DNA from: Prevotellaceae bacterium
Lineage (GTDB): Bacteria > Bacteroidota > Bacteroidia > Bacteroidales > Paludibacteraceae
Assembly (NCBI GenBank): GCA_031270565.1
Contig: JAISXJ010000200.1
Location: forward strand, 1 to 14,394
Direction: 5' to 3'
Length of the DNA: 14,394 nucleotides
Shown: piece after piece, positions 6,821-13,638 of the stretch
Layout of the letters: each line of letters opens with the position of its first letter
Position numbering within the stretch: position 1 is the first letter of the stretch
Position numbers and translations under genes: made by a program
Notes under the pieces: model-generated
The model's database searches: none
Seen by the model: the letters and a program-made list of their open reading frames with translations, nothing else
What the model was told of the DNA's origin: nothing

Positions 6821-6900
6821 AATTACTTTTGAGACAGCCCCAGAGAGAAAAACTGAAAACTAATAACTACACTCTACTAACTAAAAAACTAAAAAAGCAT

Positions 6901-6908
6901 TATCTTTG
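6901..6908 (+). promoter_or_regulatory. Bacteroidota -7 box (TATCTTTG) of copy 2
   Basis: An exact TAnnTTTG match, conserved in position with copy 1 and 37 nt before the ATG at 6946. It is also the only good promoter box I see upstream of the DUF6261 gene, so the leader ORF and DUF6261 probably share a transcript. Confidence 0.65.
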
Positions 6909-6945
6909 CCCCGTTCTTATACACATCTAAAATCAAATCCAGACG

Positions 6946-7047
6946 ATGCTTAAATCAGGTATTCTATATTCACCATTTTTGCAGTTTAGACGGTTTAACC
7001 GGCTAAAAGTAAGTTCGTTACAAAAGCCCCCCCTGCATTCAGCTTAA
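6946..7047 (+). CDS. Small leader ORF (33 aa) upstream of DUF6261
   Basis: I do not recognise this product. ATG CTT AAA TCA opens a 33-codon frame ending in TAA at 7045-7047. Residues 1-27 match the ORF at 1-175 except at positions 3, 4 and 12. The sequence is basic and aromatic in the middle (FRRFNRLKVSSLQK). After Lys27 it reads PPLHSA and stops, whereas the other copy continues into a Pro/Ser tail. The point of divergence is the C run; with eight C instead of seven the frame would run 70 further codons after the C run, to 7247, ending 13 nt before the DUF6261 ATG. It may be a leader peptide, a phase-variable ORF, or a remnant. Translation is unproven. Confidence 0.4.
   Translation: MLKSGILYSPFLQFRRFNRLKVSSLQKPPLHSA
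6985..7007. repeat. 23-nt imperfect palindrome, copy 2
   Basis: TTTAG-A-CGGTT-T-AACCG-G-CTAAA. Arms TTTAG/CTAAA and CGGTT/AACCG are perfect complements with one unmatched pair between them. It is identical to the site in copy 1 on the opposite strand. It lies about 80 nt downstream of the promoter box, within the small ORF. Confidence 0.7.
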
Positions 7048-7112
7048 CTCCTTGTATTCAAGGGATTAACAAAATCTTAGACTTTTTTTATTTGACGGTT
7101 TACGGCGCGAAG

Positions 7113-7142
7113 TTTCTTTGCGTTTCTTTGCGTTTCCTTGCC
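7113..7142 (+). repeat. Tandem decamer TTTCTTTGCG
   Basis: TTTCTTTGCG is repeated twice perfectly (7113-7132), followed by a third unit with two changes, TTTCCTTGCC (7133-7142). It lies in the 213-nt gap between the small ORF and the DUF6261 gene. Ten is not a multiple of three, so a variable copy number would disturb any frame across it. Confidence 0.8.
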
Positions 7143-7260
7143 ATATACCTGTATTTCCAATTGTGTCAAGTTCTCGTCGGAAGTTTCCGAAAGTGTCAGC
7201 CAGCCCTCGGTGGAGTGAACCAATATATATGTTATTTATGTCATTAAAAATAAATGTTTT

Positions 7261-7995
7261 ATGAACACAAGTTTTATTGTTCGTTTCAGATATGAAAGCC
7301 TTCGTAACGAAGTTCACGTGGAGTACAACGAAACAGTAAATGGACTCCTCAACCGGTTTGACCCGAAACCACTGGGATTTTTGTCCCTGTACAAAGTTTA
7401 CAACAGCGCCATAGACGTCGAACGTTCGGCGCTGGACATTATTCGCAAAAGCGAATATACTGCTGAAATTGCCGCGCAGGATTATGTGCGCGACGGTATC
7501 TATCGCGGCTTGGTGGACGCCGTACAATCTGCTAAATACCACTTTAATGCCTTTAAACGGAACGCCGCAAACAGAATTGATGTCGTTCTGAAGAATGGTC
7601 ACAATATCGCAGCCAAGACATTAGACCAGGAAACTGTCGCTATCGACGACCTGCTACGCGAACTTACCGGCAATTACACTTCCGAAGTCAACACGCTGGC
7701 AATCGGCGACTGGCTGGCACAGTTACGGATGGAAAACGACCTTCTTAAACAGTTGATGAGGGAACGTCATCCCAAAGTCGCTCAGCGTCCGACGCCCCAA
7801 ATGAAGGTCGTCCGCGCCGAGACAGACAAGGCGCTACGGACACTTCTGGATATGGTAGAAGCATTGGTTCTGGTGAACGGAGAGGCGAATTATGAAGAGC
7901 TTATCAGAGAATTGAACGCTATTTCCGAGCGATATAAACACATCCTTGCGCAGGAAATCGGCGAAGACAGACATCCGCTTTTTATTAAGGATTAG
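7261..7995 (+). CDS. DUF6261 family protein
   Basis: This is a Bacteroidota protein of unknown function that fits DUF6261: an SLRNEVHVEY start, the SALDIIRKSEYTAEIAAQDYVRD block followed by a GIYRGLVDAV helix, then AKYHFNAFKRNAANRID, a conserved Trp in IGDWLAQLRMENDLLKQLM, and a C-terminal AISERYKHILAQEIG helix. There is no signal peptide or membrane segment, and the sequence looks fully helical, so a cytoplasmic helical bundle is likely. The ATG follows an A/T-rich leader (AATAAATGTTTT). The only promoter box upstream is in repeated element copy 2, so expression probably depends on that leader. It ends 13 nt from the stop of the convergent kinase gene. The family assignment is from memory of its conserved blocks. 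Confidence 0.75.
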   Translation: MNTSFIVRFRYESLRNEVHVEYNETVNGLLNRFDPKPLGFLSLYKVYNSAIDVERSALDIIRKSEYTAEIAAQDYVRDGIYRGLVDAVQSAKYHFNAFKRNAANRIDVVLKNGHNIAAKTLDQETVAIDDLLRELTGNYTSEVNTLAIGDWLAQLRMENDLLKQLMRERHPKVAQRPTPQMKVVRAETDKALRTLLDMVEALVLVNGEANYEELIRELNAISERYKHILAQEIGEDRHPLFIKD

Positions 7996-8008
7996 CGGTG
8001 GCTGGCGT

Positions 8009-9682
8009 TCAATAACGAAAACTGCTTCCGCCCAAAAATTCGCGAAGCAATGACGTGGGCGGTATTTCGTGGTCGTGTATCGGACGGAAATATTTAAGAA
8101 ACTTGAGCAGCCTGTGCGCTTCCGTATATTCTTCACAATACTGCGGCACATCCTCCAAAATTGGCTCGGCGTGTTTGCGCAGCACGTCCAACTCAAAAAT
8201 CAGCGACGAATTGAACATCACATCGGCGTGTTCCTGATAGGGAAAAATCCATTTGTCCTCTCCCCGCCGGACGCTTTGCCAACGCGACAGCGTGTCCTGT
8301 GCAGAGTAGTTGCGAAATTTATAATCACGTACCATACGGCGTATCAGGCGAGTATCGGTGGTTGAAATCCAGTTGTGGTCATCAAGCGGAACGGTGGTCA
8401 GCGTGGAGACGTATATTTTGAAGAGGGCTTTTTGAGGCAAGGTGGCGCTCAAAACCGGATTAAGCGCATGGATACCCTCTATAATCAGAACGTTGTCCGG
8501 CTCCATCTTGATGGTATCGCCGCGAAAATAACGGCATCCGTCCTCAAAGTTGAAGAAAGGCATTTCCACCTCCTCTCCACGAAACAGCGCTGTCAGATGG
8601 CTGTTAAACAGATCCAGATCCAGTGCGTGAAGCGATTCAAAATCCCATTCACCATATTCGTCCAGAGGCGTTTCAACCCTGTTTACAAAATAATTATCCA
8701 TTGAAATAATCAGTGGTTTTAATCCGGCAACAATCAGCTGTATGGAGAGCCGTTTACTGAAAGTGGTTTTTCCCGACGAGGAAGGACCGGAAATCATTAC
8801 AAACCGGCACTGCGACTGCCGGCAAATCACATCGGCAATCTGTGCAATCTTCTTTTCGTGCAACGCCTCCGACACCTTTATCATGTTATAAACGGAAACG
8901 CTGTCGCTCATACGGTTGAAATCGCCGACATTACTTAAGCCCATCAAACGATTCCACTGGACAAATTCGTCGAAGACTTCAAACATTTTTTGCTGCTCTT
9001 CAAATTGCGGCAGTCGGGACGGGTCGGCGCGATCGGGCGAATAGAGCAAAAATCCGTTCTTATAACTGCGCAGTCCGAAAAGCGACACATAACTTGTGCT
9101 TGGCGCAAGTACGCTGCTGTAATAATCACAGAAATCACCAATGCGAAAATACCGTGCATAGGAAATACCCATTGTCTCAAGCAAAATCACCTTGTCCGGT
9201 TGATTCTGTCGGCGAAAGATGTCGATAACCTCCTCCGTTGGACGTTCATCGGAGATAATGGGCATGTCCTCGGCAATAATCTGCTTCATACGGGCATCAA
9301 TCTGCTGCACCGTAACAGGTTCTACGCGGTTATCGCGTCCGTCAACGGTGCAGTAATAGCCTTTGCAAATGGGATGCTCTATGCGCAGAACGGCAGCGGG
9401 GAACAGGTCGTGTACCGCCTTTGCCAGCACCATACTGATAGTCCTGCTGTAAACGCGCATCCCAGACGGAGTGGAGATGTCGATAAATTCAATCGTTTTA
9501 GGTTTATAGACTAAAAAACTCAGGTTTTCCACTTTGTAATTGACTCGTGCGGCAATCACGGGATGCGGCAACCGAATGTTCAGAGCCTGATAGATTTCCT
9601 GTAGCGATGTCCCGATGGGAAAAAAGTTCTCCTGTTGCTCGGGATTAAGATTTTTACAAATAATTCTTACCGTTTTCTTCAT
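8009..9682 (-). CDS. Uridine-kinase-like nucleoside kinase with TGS domain
   Basis: This is a fused protein: a TGS/ThrRS-second-domain-like N-terminus (about 1-240) and a P-loop kinase of the uridine kinase/phosphoribulokinase type (about 290-500), a combination common in Bacteroidales. It is expected to phosphorylate a nucleoside, probably uridine or cytidine, for pyrimidine salvage; the substrate is not certain. Seen: an SLQEIYQALN ubiquitin-like strand region, HPICKGYYCTVDGRD (103-117), Walker A GPSSSGKTT (299-307), the SMDNYF segment with Asp329, EGIHALNP (402-409), and an Arg-rich lid RLIRRMVRDY (445-454). The length of 557 aa is usual for the family. The 237-nt spacer upstream shows no clear TAnnTTTG box on this strand. 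It is convergent with DUF6261 with almost no gap, so the two transcripts may overlap at their ends. Confidence 0.88.
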   Translation of the reverse strand: MKKTVRIICKNLNPEQQENFFPIGTSLQEIYQALNIRLPHPVIAARVNYKVENLSFLVYKPKTIEFIDISTPSGMRVYSRTISMVLAKAVHDLFPAAVLRIEHPICKGYYCTVDGRDNRVEPVTVQQIDARMKQIIAEDMPIISDERPTEEVIDIFRRQNQPDKVILLETMGISYARYFRIGDFCDYYSSVLAPSTSYVSLFGLRSYKNGFLLYSPDRADPSRLPQFEEQQKMFEVFDEFVQWNRLMGLSNVGDFNRMSDSVSVYNMIKVSEALHEKKIAQIADVICRQSQCRFVMISGPSSSGKTTFSKRLSIQLIVAGLKPLIISMDNYFVNRVETPLDEYGEWDFESLHALDLDLFNSHLTALFRGEEVEMPFFNFEDGCRYFRGDTIKMEPDNVLIIEGIHALNPVLSATLPQKALFKIYVSTLTTVPLDDHNWISTTDTRLIRRMVRDYKFRNYSAQDTLSRWQSVRRGEDKWIFPYQEHADVMFNSSLIFELDVLRKHAEPILEDVPQYCEEYTEAHRLLKFLKYFRPIHDHEIPPTSLLREFLGGSSFRY

Positions 9683-9882
9683 AGGTTTATAATCTGTGCT
9701 TAGCAGCGAATTGACATTATGCTGTTTATGTTATGCGTAAAATACGTCGTTAATGATAATATACCGCATCGACGCTCTTAACGTAATTCGTTGTTTATAA
9801 AAGAAATGATTGATAATTTCAAATGATTGTTATTGACGGGTAAAAATAGGCTAAAGTTCGTCGGCAAAGAACAAAAAAACAT

Positions 9883-9890
9883 TAAATTTG
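9883..9890 (+). promoter_or_regulatory. Bacteroidota -7 box (TAAATTTG) for the transporter-lpxH-tetR operon
   Basis: TAAATTTGC matches TAnnTTTG and ends 29 nt before the transporter ATG at 9920, a typical spacing. The spacer upstream (9683-9882) is A/T-rich and has no other recognisable element. Confidence 0.65.
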
Positions 9891-9919
9891 CGACCTGAAA
9901 TAGGGAATCTTTTTAGAAT

Positions 9920-11620
9920 ATGAAAATGGACATATTACAAGGGTTGGCAATTGTCGGCTATATCGGAATTTTTCTTTACGGCTTAAAGCTGGTAAGCGAG
10001 GCATTGCAAAAAATGGTTGGCGGCAGGTTGCGCGGACTGATTACCACTATGTCTTCAACACGGGGGGTCGCGTTGTTTTCGGGTATTTTCATCTCGGCGC
10101 TGATACAGTCGTCATCGGCGACAACCGTGATGGTGGTCAGTTTTGTGAACACCGGACTGCTTACTCTGGCACAGGCTTTTCACGTGATTATGGGAGCGAA
10201 TATCGGTACGACCGTTACCGCGTGGATTATTGCATTGGCGGCATTTCGCACTGATATAGCATCATTAGCGATTCCGTTGCTGGCATTTGGCGTGCCGTTT
10301 ATTTTTTCCAAAAACAACACCCGCAGAACGGTTGGAGAATTGATTTTCGGTATCGCTCTGTTTTTCGTCGGCATTAATGGTTTGGAGAACGGCATCCCCT
10401 GCCTGTTGCAACATCCCGAAGTGGCGGCGAACATCGCATGGCTGCCCTACAACGGACTGCCGCACGCACTGCTGTTTACGGTAACAGGATTTGTTCTGGC
10501 GGCGCTTACCCGCTCGTCATCAGCCATTATTGCCTTTGTCATTATTGTTTGCGCTAATGGATGGATTTCTGTGGAGCAGGGCGTTGTGCTGGTCATTGGC
10601 AGTAATCTGGGGTCGTCGGTTATGGCGAACCGAGCAGCACGGTCGGGCAATGTCTCCGCCCGACGAGCAGCCTTTTCGCACTTTATCCTCAATGCAACGG
10701 GTTGTATCTGGATTTTGCTATTTTTTCATCCCTTTGTCGAAGGCATACAGTGGCTTGTCGCACAGTGGGGACTTGACAACGCTATGAGCGTTGCGTTCTC
10801 TCTGGCGCTGTCTCATACGCTTTATAATGTGGTTAATGTGCTGATTGCATGCTGTCTCAGTCAATATATTGTGCGTTTCGTAACCCGTGCCATTGCACCG
10901 CGCAAATACGAAAACCCTACCGAAGAGGAATTTCATTTGAATCATATTTCCACCGGATTGCTTTCTACCGCCGAATTGTCGCTTGTACAGGCACACCGCG
11001 AAATAGAACTCTATTGCCAGCGCACGCTCAATATGTTTCTGCAGGTACGCAGCCTCTTCCGCGAAACTGACAAGGTACATTTCGGAGAAAAGTATAACCG
11101 CATTCGTAAATACGAAAGCATCAGCGACCGTATGGAAGTGGAAATAGCCGGTTATCTCGGAAAAATTTCCGAAGGACGTCTCAGCAGTAACGGGAAACGA
11201 CAAGTGCAGGCTAACCTGAAAATTATTGCCGAGATAGAGGGTATCGCCGACTTGTGTTACAGTCTGGCGCGAACAATTTTTCGGCAGCATGAACAGAATA
11301 TCGTTTTCACCAACGATATAAAAGCCAATATCGAACTGATGTTTAACCTGCTTGAGAGCGCCGCTGCCCAGTTGCCGGCAATTTTAAGTAATGACAATCT
11401 GCAAATCGCCGACCTCAACAAATGCCATACCATAGAAAATGAAATAAATACTTTCCGCACGCAGTTGAAAGCCCAGAATATTCTTGACGTCAACGAGGGC
11501 AAATACCCCTACCTTGCAAGTTCATTTTATATGGACATTATTACCGAATGTGAGCGTATGGGCGATTGTATGGTGGATATGGCAACTGCTGTGGGAGATG
11601 TCCGTTTGTATCTAAAATAA
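9920..11620 (+). CDS. Na/Pi-cotransporter-family membrane protein with PhoU-like C-terminus
   Basis: This belongs to the PF02690-type sodium/phosphate symporter family (NptA/YjbB-like) and is expected in the inner membrane, moving phosphate with Na+. It has about eight membrane segments in residues 1-325 arranged as an inverted repeat. The first half keeps QSSSAT (63-68) and GANIGTT (92-98). In the second half the matching motifs are changed to RSSSA (198-202) and GSNLGSS (227-233). A helical PhoU-like cytoplasmic domain covers about 350-566. The length is normal. The start could also be Met3. The following gene begins 8 nt after the stop, so it heads an operon. Altered second-repeat motifs raise the possibility that transport has changed. 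Confidence 0.85.
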   Translation: MKMDILQGLAIVGYIGIFLYGLKLVSEALQKMVGGRLRGLITTMSSTRGVALFSGIFISALIQSSSATTVMVVSFVNTGLLTLAQAFHVIMGANIGTTVTAWIIALAAFRTDIASLAIPLLAFGVPFIFSKNNTRRTVGELIFGIALFFVGINGLENGIPCLLQHPEVAANIAWLPYNGLPHALLFTVTGFVLAALTRSSSAIIAFVIIVCANGWISVEQGVVLVIGSNLGSSVMANRAARSGNVSARRAAFSHFILNATGCIWILLFFHPFVEGIQWLVAQWGLDNAMSVAFSLALSHTLYNVVNVLIACCLSQYIVRFVTRAIAPRKYENPTEEEFHLNHISTGLLSTAELSLVQAHREIELYCQRTLNMFLQVRSLFRETDKVHFGEKYNRIRKYESISDRMEVEIAGYLGKISEGRLSSNGKRQVQANLKIIAEIEGIADLCYSLARTIFRQHEQNIVFTNDIKANIELMFNLLESAAAQLPAILSNDNLQIADLNKCHTIENEINTFRTQLKAQNILDVNEGKYPYLASSFYMDIITECERMGDCMVDMATAVGDVRLYLK

Positions 11621-11628
11621 ATAATCCT

Positions 11629-12186
11629 ATGACTACAAATCAACAATTTGATAAGGTTACTGACCTTTGTCGCGAAGTGTTTACAAAAAAACTGTCGGAC
11701 TACGGCGCGGCATGGCGTATTATGCGCCCCAAGTCGGTTACCGATCAGATATTTATCAAAGCCAACCGCATCAGAAACATCGAAATCAAGGGTGTAGCCT
11801 TAGTAGATGAAGATGTTCAGTCGGGACTGATAGGCATTATCAACTATGCCGTTATCGGACTGATTCAGTTGGAGCTGGGTTTTGCCGATGCCGTTGACCT
11901 GCCCAAAGAACGAATCATGCAACTATATAATGCCTCGCTTGCCAAAGCTAAAGATTTGCTGGCGGCAAAGAATCACGACTACGATGAAGCATGGCGCAGC
12001 ATGCGTCCCGAATCGTACACCGATATGATACTGATGAAAATTTATCGCACCAAAGAAATCGAAATGCACGACGGTAAAACGCTTGCCTCGGAAGGCATTG
12101 ATGCAAACTATCTGGATATGATTAACTATGCCGTTTTCGGACTGATTCATCTCTTTGAAAAAGAGAACATCGAACATCGGCAGTAA
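11629..12186 (+). CDS. Tandem DUF1599 domain protein
   Basis: This 185-residue protein has two copies of the DUF1599 domain (listed in Pfam as nucleotide-modification-associated domain 1). Repeat 1 has DYGAAWRIMRPKSVTDQI (24-41) and INYAVIGLIQLE (71-82); repeat 2 has DYDEAWRSMRPESYTDMI (117-134) and INYAVFGLIHLFE (165-177), offset by 93-94 residues. No signal or membrane segment is seen. The biochemical role in Bacteroidota is unknown to me; phage members are linked to modified bases. ATG 11629 is chosen over in-frame upstream codons that lie inside the transporter gene. It sits in an operon with the transporter (8-nt gap) and lpxH (24-nt gap). Confidence 0.85.
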   Translation: MTTNQQFDKVTDLCREVFTKKLSDYGAAWRIMRPKSVTDQIFIKANRIRNIEIKGVALVDEDVQSGLIGIINYAVIGLIQLELGFADAVDLPKERIMQLYNASLAKAKDLLAAKNHDYDEAWRSMRPESYTDMILMKIYRTKEIEMHDGKTLASEGIDANYLDMINYAVFGLIHLFEKENIEHRQ

Positions 12187-12210
12187 CGATTCCCGTAAAT
12201 TATTTCAACC

Positions 12211-12984
12211 ATGGCAAACTATTATTTCCTTTCTGATGCCCATCTGGGGACGCCTGTTGTTGCCGACAGACGACAGCACGAGCTGGCGCTGGTGGCGTGG
12301 CTGGATATGGCGGCAAAAGATGCCGATGCCATATTTCTTTTGGGAGATATTTTTGATTTCTGGTTTGAATACAGGACGGTTGTTCCGAAGGGATTTAATC
12401 GTCTGCTGGGTAAACTGTGCGAGATTACCGACAGGGGCATTGAGGTGCATTTTTTTATCGGCAATCACGATTTATGGACGTTTGGCTACCTCGAACAGGA
12501 GATTGGACTTGTCGTACACCGCCAACCAACCGTAATGACCCTGTGCGAAAAGCAGTTTTTTCTGGCGCACGGTGATGGCTTGCACGACAAAAGCTGCTCT
12601 TTCTCGCTGCTGCGCAGCATATTTCACAATAAACTCTGCCAAAAAGCATTTGCGGCTTTGCCGCCCGCGGTGGGACTGAACATCGGGCATCGGTGGAGCG
12701 CAAACAACCGACGCAAACACGACGCTATGAACGTTCCTTTTCTGGGGGAGGAGCACGAAGCGCTGGCGCTGTTTGCAAAAGAACACGCCGCCTCGCACAC
12801 CGTTGACTACTATATTTTCGGACATCGGCACATTCTGCTGCATCTGATGCTGAACCGCCAAAATCAAATGATTATTCTGGGAGATTTTATCCACGAATTT
12901 TCGTACGCTGTGTTCGACGGCAGCGCCGTTACCCTGCACCATTTCAACCCGCCCGTTAGTGTAATGTATAATCAAACTTCATAA
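12211..12984 (+). CDS. lpxH: UDP-2,3-diacylglucosamine diphosphatase (LpxH family)
   Basis: This is a metallophosphoesterase that cleaves UDP-2,3-diacylglucosamine to lipid X, the fourth step of lipid A synthesis, at the inner-membrane face. All calcineurin-type metal motifs are present: SDAHLG (D9, H11), LLGDIFDFW (D46), GNHD (84-87), AHGDG with H120, and FGHRH (H205, H207). GDIFDFWFEY matches the LpxH-specific variant of the second motif. The 257 residues fit Bacteroidota LpxH. Some paralogous UDP-diacylglucosamine-like phosphoesterases look similar, so the exact substrate is inferred. The tetR-family gene follows after a single base. Confidence 0.85.
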   Translation: MANYYFLSDAHLGTPVVADRRQHELALVAWLDMAAKDADAIFLLGDIFDFWFEYRTVVPKGFNRLLGKLCEITDRGIEVHFFIGNHDLWTFGYLEQEIGLVVHRQPTVMTLCEKQFFLAHGDGLHDKSCSFSLLRSIFHNKLCQKAFAALPPAVGLNIGHRWSANNRRKHDAMNVPFLGEEHEALALFAKEHAASHTVDYYIFGHRHILLHLMLNRQNQMIILGDFIHEFSYAVFDGSAVTLHHFNPPVSVMYNQTS

Positions 12985-12985
12985 A

Positions 12986-13582
12986 TTGGAAACGTCTAAA
13001 ATATCGAAAACACGTACGGCGCTCATAGAGACGGCACGGCAACTATTCGTACAGAACGGAAAAGAACACGTTACAATGAATGACATCGCCGTGGCTTCAG
13101 GAAGAGGCAGGAGAACGCTTTATCTCTATTTCAGAAATAAGAACGAGATATATCTTGCTGCTGTCGAGAGTGAGCTAAACCTGCTCGTGAACAGGCTAAA
13201 CGATGTGATGATGAAGAATCTCCCACCCGAAAAGAAACTCGAAGTTTACATCTTTACGCGACTGGAAGCCCTGAAGGAGGTAACTCTGCGCAACGGGCTG
13301 CCTCGCTCTGACTTTCTCAAGGATATTTATGAAGTAGAAAAGGCGCGCCGCCCCATTGACCTGAAAGAAATCAGGATGCTAAAGCAAATCCTTGAGGCGG
13401 GGAAGATTGCCGGTATCTTCAAAATCGAAAGTTCGCAGTGGACGGCGATGATGATTCTATATGCCCTCAAAGGGTTTGAGGGACCATATCTGAATAATGC
13501 TATCAGCGCGTATATCAAGGAACACAGAGAGCGGATTATTCACCACCTGCTCTACGGACTGACAAGTGTCTATGATGACTGA
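12986..13582 (+). CDS. TetR/AcrR-family transcriptional regulator (TTG start)
   Basis: The N-terminal TetR-type helix-turn-helix is clear: a helix with TRTALIETARQLFVQNG, then VTMNDIAVASGRGRRTLYLYFRNKNEIY (split as recognition helix plus the YFRNK turn). A divergent all-helical ligand domain fills residues 60-198, with a WTAMMILYALKGF segment near the end. The start is TTG at 12986, one base after the lpxH stop. The in-frame stop at 12962 leaves only ATA, ATC and TTG as start options before the HTH, and the next ATG (residue 31) would cut off helix 1. The position suggests translational coupling to lpxH. Target genes and ligand are unknown; as the last gene it may regulate its own operon or remote envelope/lipid genes. 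Confidence 0.85.
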   Translation: METSKISKTRTALIETARQLFVQNGKEHVTMNDIAVASGRGRRTLYLYFRNKNEIYLAAVESELNLLVNRLNDVMMKNLPPEKKLEVYIFTRLEALKEVTLRNGLPRSDFLKDIYEVEKARRPIDLKEIRMLKQILEAGKIAGIFKIESSQWTAMMILYALKGFEGPYLNNAISAYIKEHRERIIHHLLYGLTSVYDD

Positions 13583-13638
13583 GTGAGGCTCGGGATAAGT
13601 GTTTCCGCAAAGGCGGGTATCTCTTTGCCCCTTACCCC

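Larger units (their letters stand above)
6451..6861. other. Gene-free spacer between DUF1573 and repeated element copy 2
   Basis: No coding region is visible. It holds a minus-strand promoter box (6637-6644), a 7-bp inverted pair ACGTCCT/AGGACGT (6716-6722, 6746-6752), a strong 10-bp hairpin (6760-6782), and a run of related short phrases TTCCGTGTAA / GTCCGTGTTA / TCCGTGGCTA (6791-6820), which looks like a decayed 10-bp tandem repeat. No tRNA or known RNA family was recognised. Confidence 0.6.
6862..7033 (+). repeat. Repeated promoter/leader element, copy 2
   Basis: This is the plus-strand counterpart of 87-289. It contains CTAAAAAAGCAT, the promoter box TATCTTTGCC (6901-6910), the leader with CACATCTAAAATCAA, the ATG at 6946, the 23-nt palindrome and a run of seven C (7027-7033). 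It points toward the DUF6261 gene, whose ATG is 227 nt beyond the C run. Downstream of the C run there is no similarity to copy 1. Confidence 0.88.

Noticed and set aside
87..7033. Composite transposon or IS ends
   Set aside because: The inverted copies carry a promoter and an ORF start, not terminal inverted repeats, and no transposase or target duplication is visible in or around the interval.
7066..7602. 178-codon ORF on the minus strand
   Set aside because: It is antisense to the start of the DUF6261 gene, which has family-like conserved blocks; the antisense product has no recognisable motif and spans the non-coding decamer repeat.
8990..9514. 174-codon plus-strand ORF
   Set aside because: It is fully inside the nucleoside kinase gene on the other strand; no motif and no promoter or spacing of its own.
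10718..11290. 190-codon minus-strand ORF
   Set aside because: It is antisense to the transporter's PhoU-like region; composition follows the complementary codons and there is no known domain.
12472..12975. 167-codon minus-strand ORF
   Set aside because: It is antisense to lpxH, whose metal-binding motifs prove the plus-strand reading.
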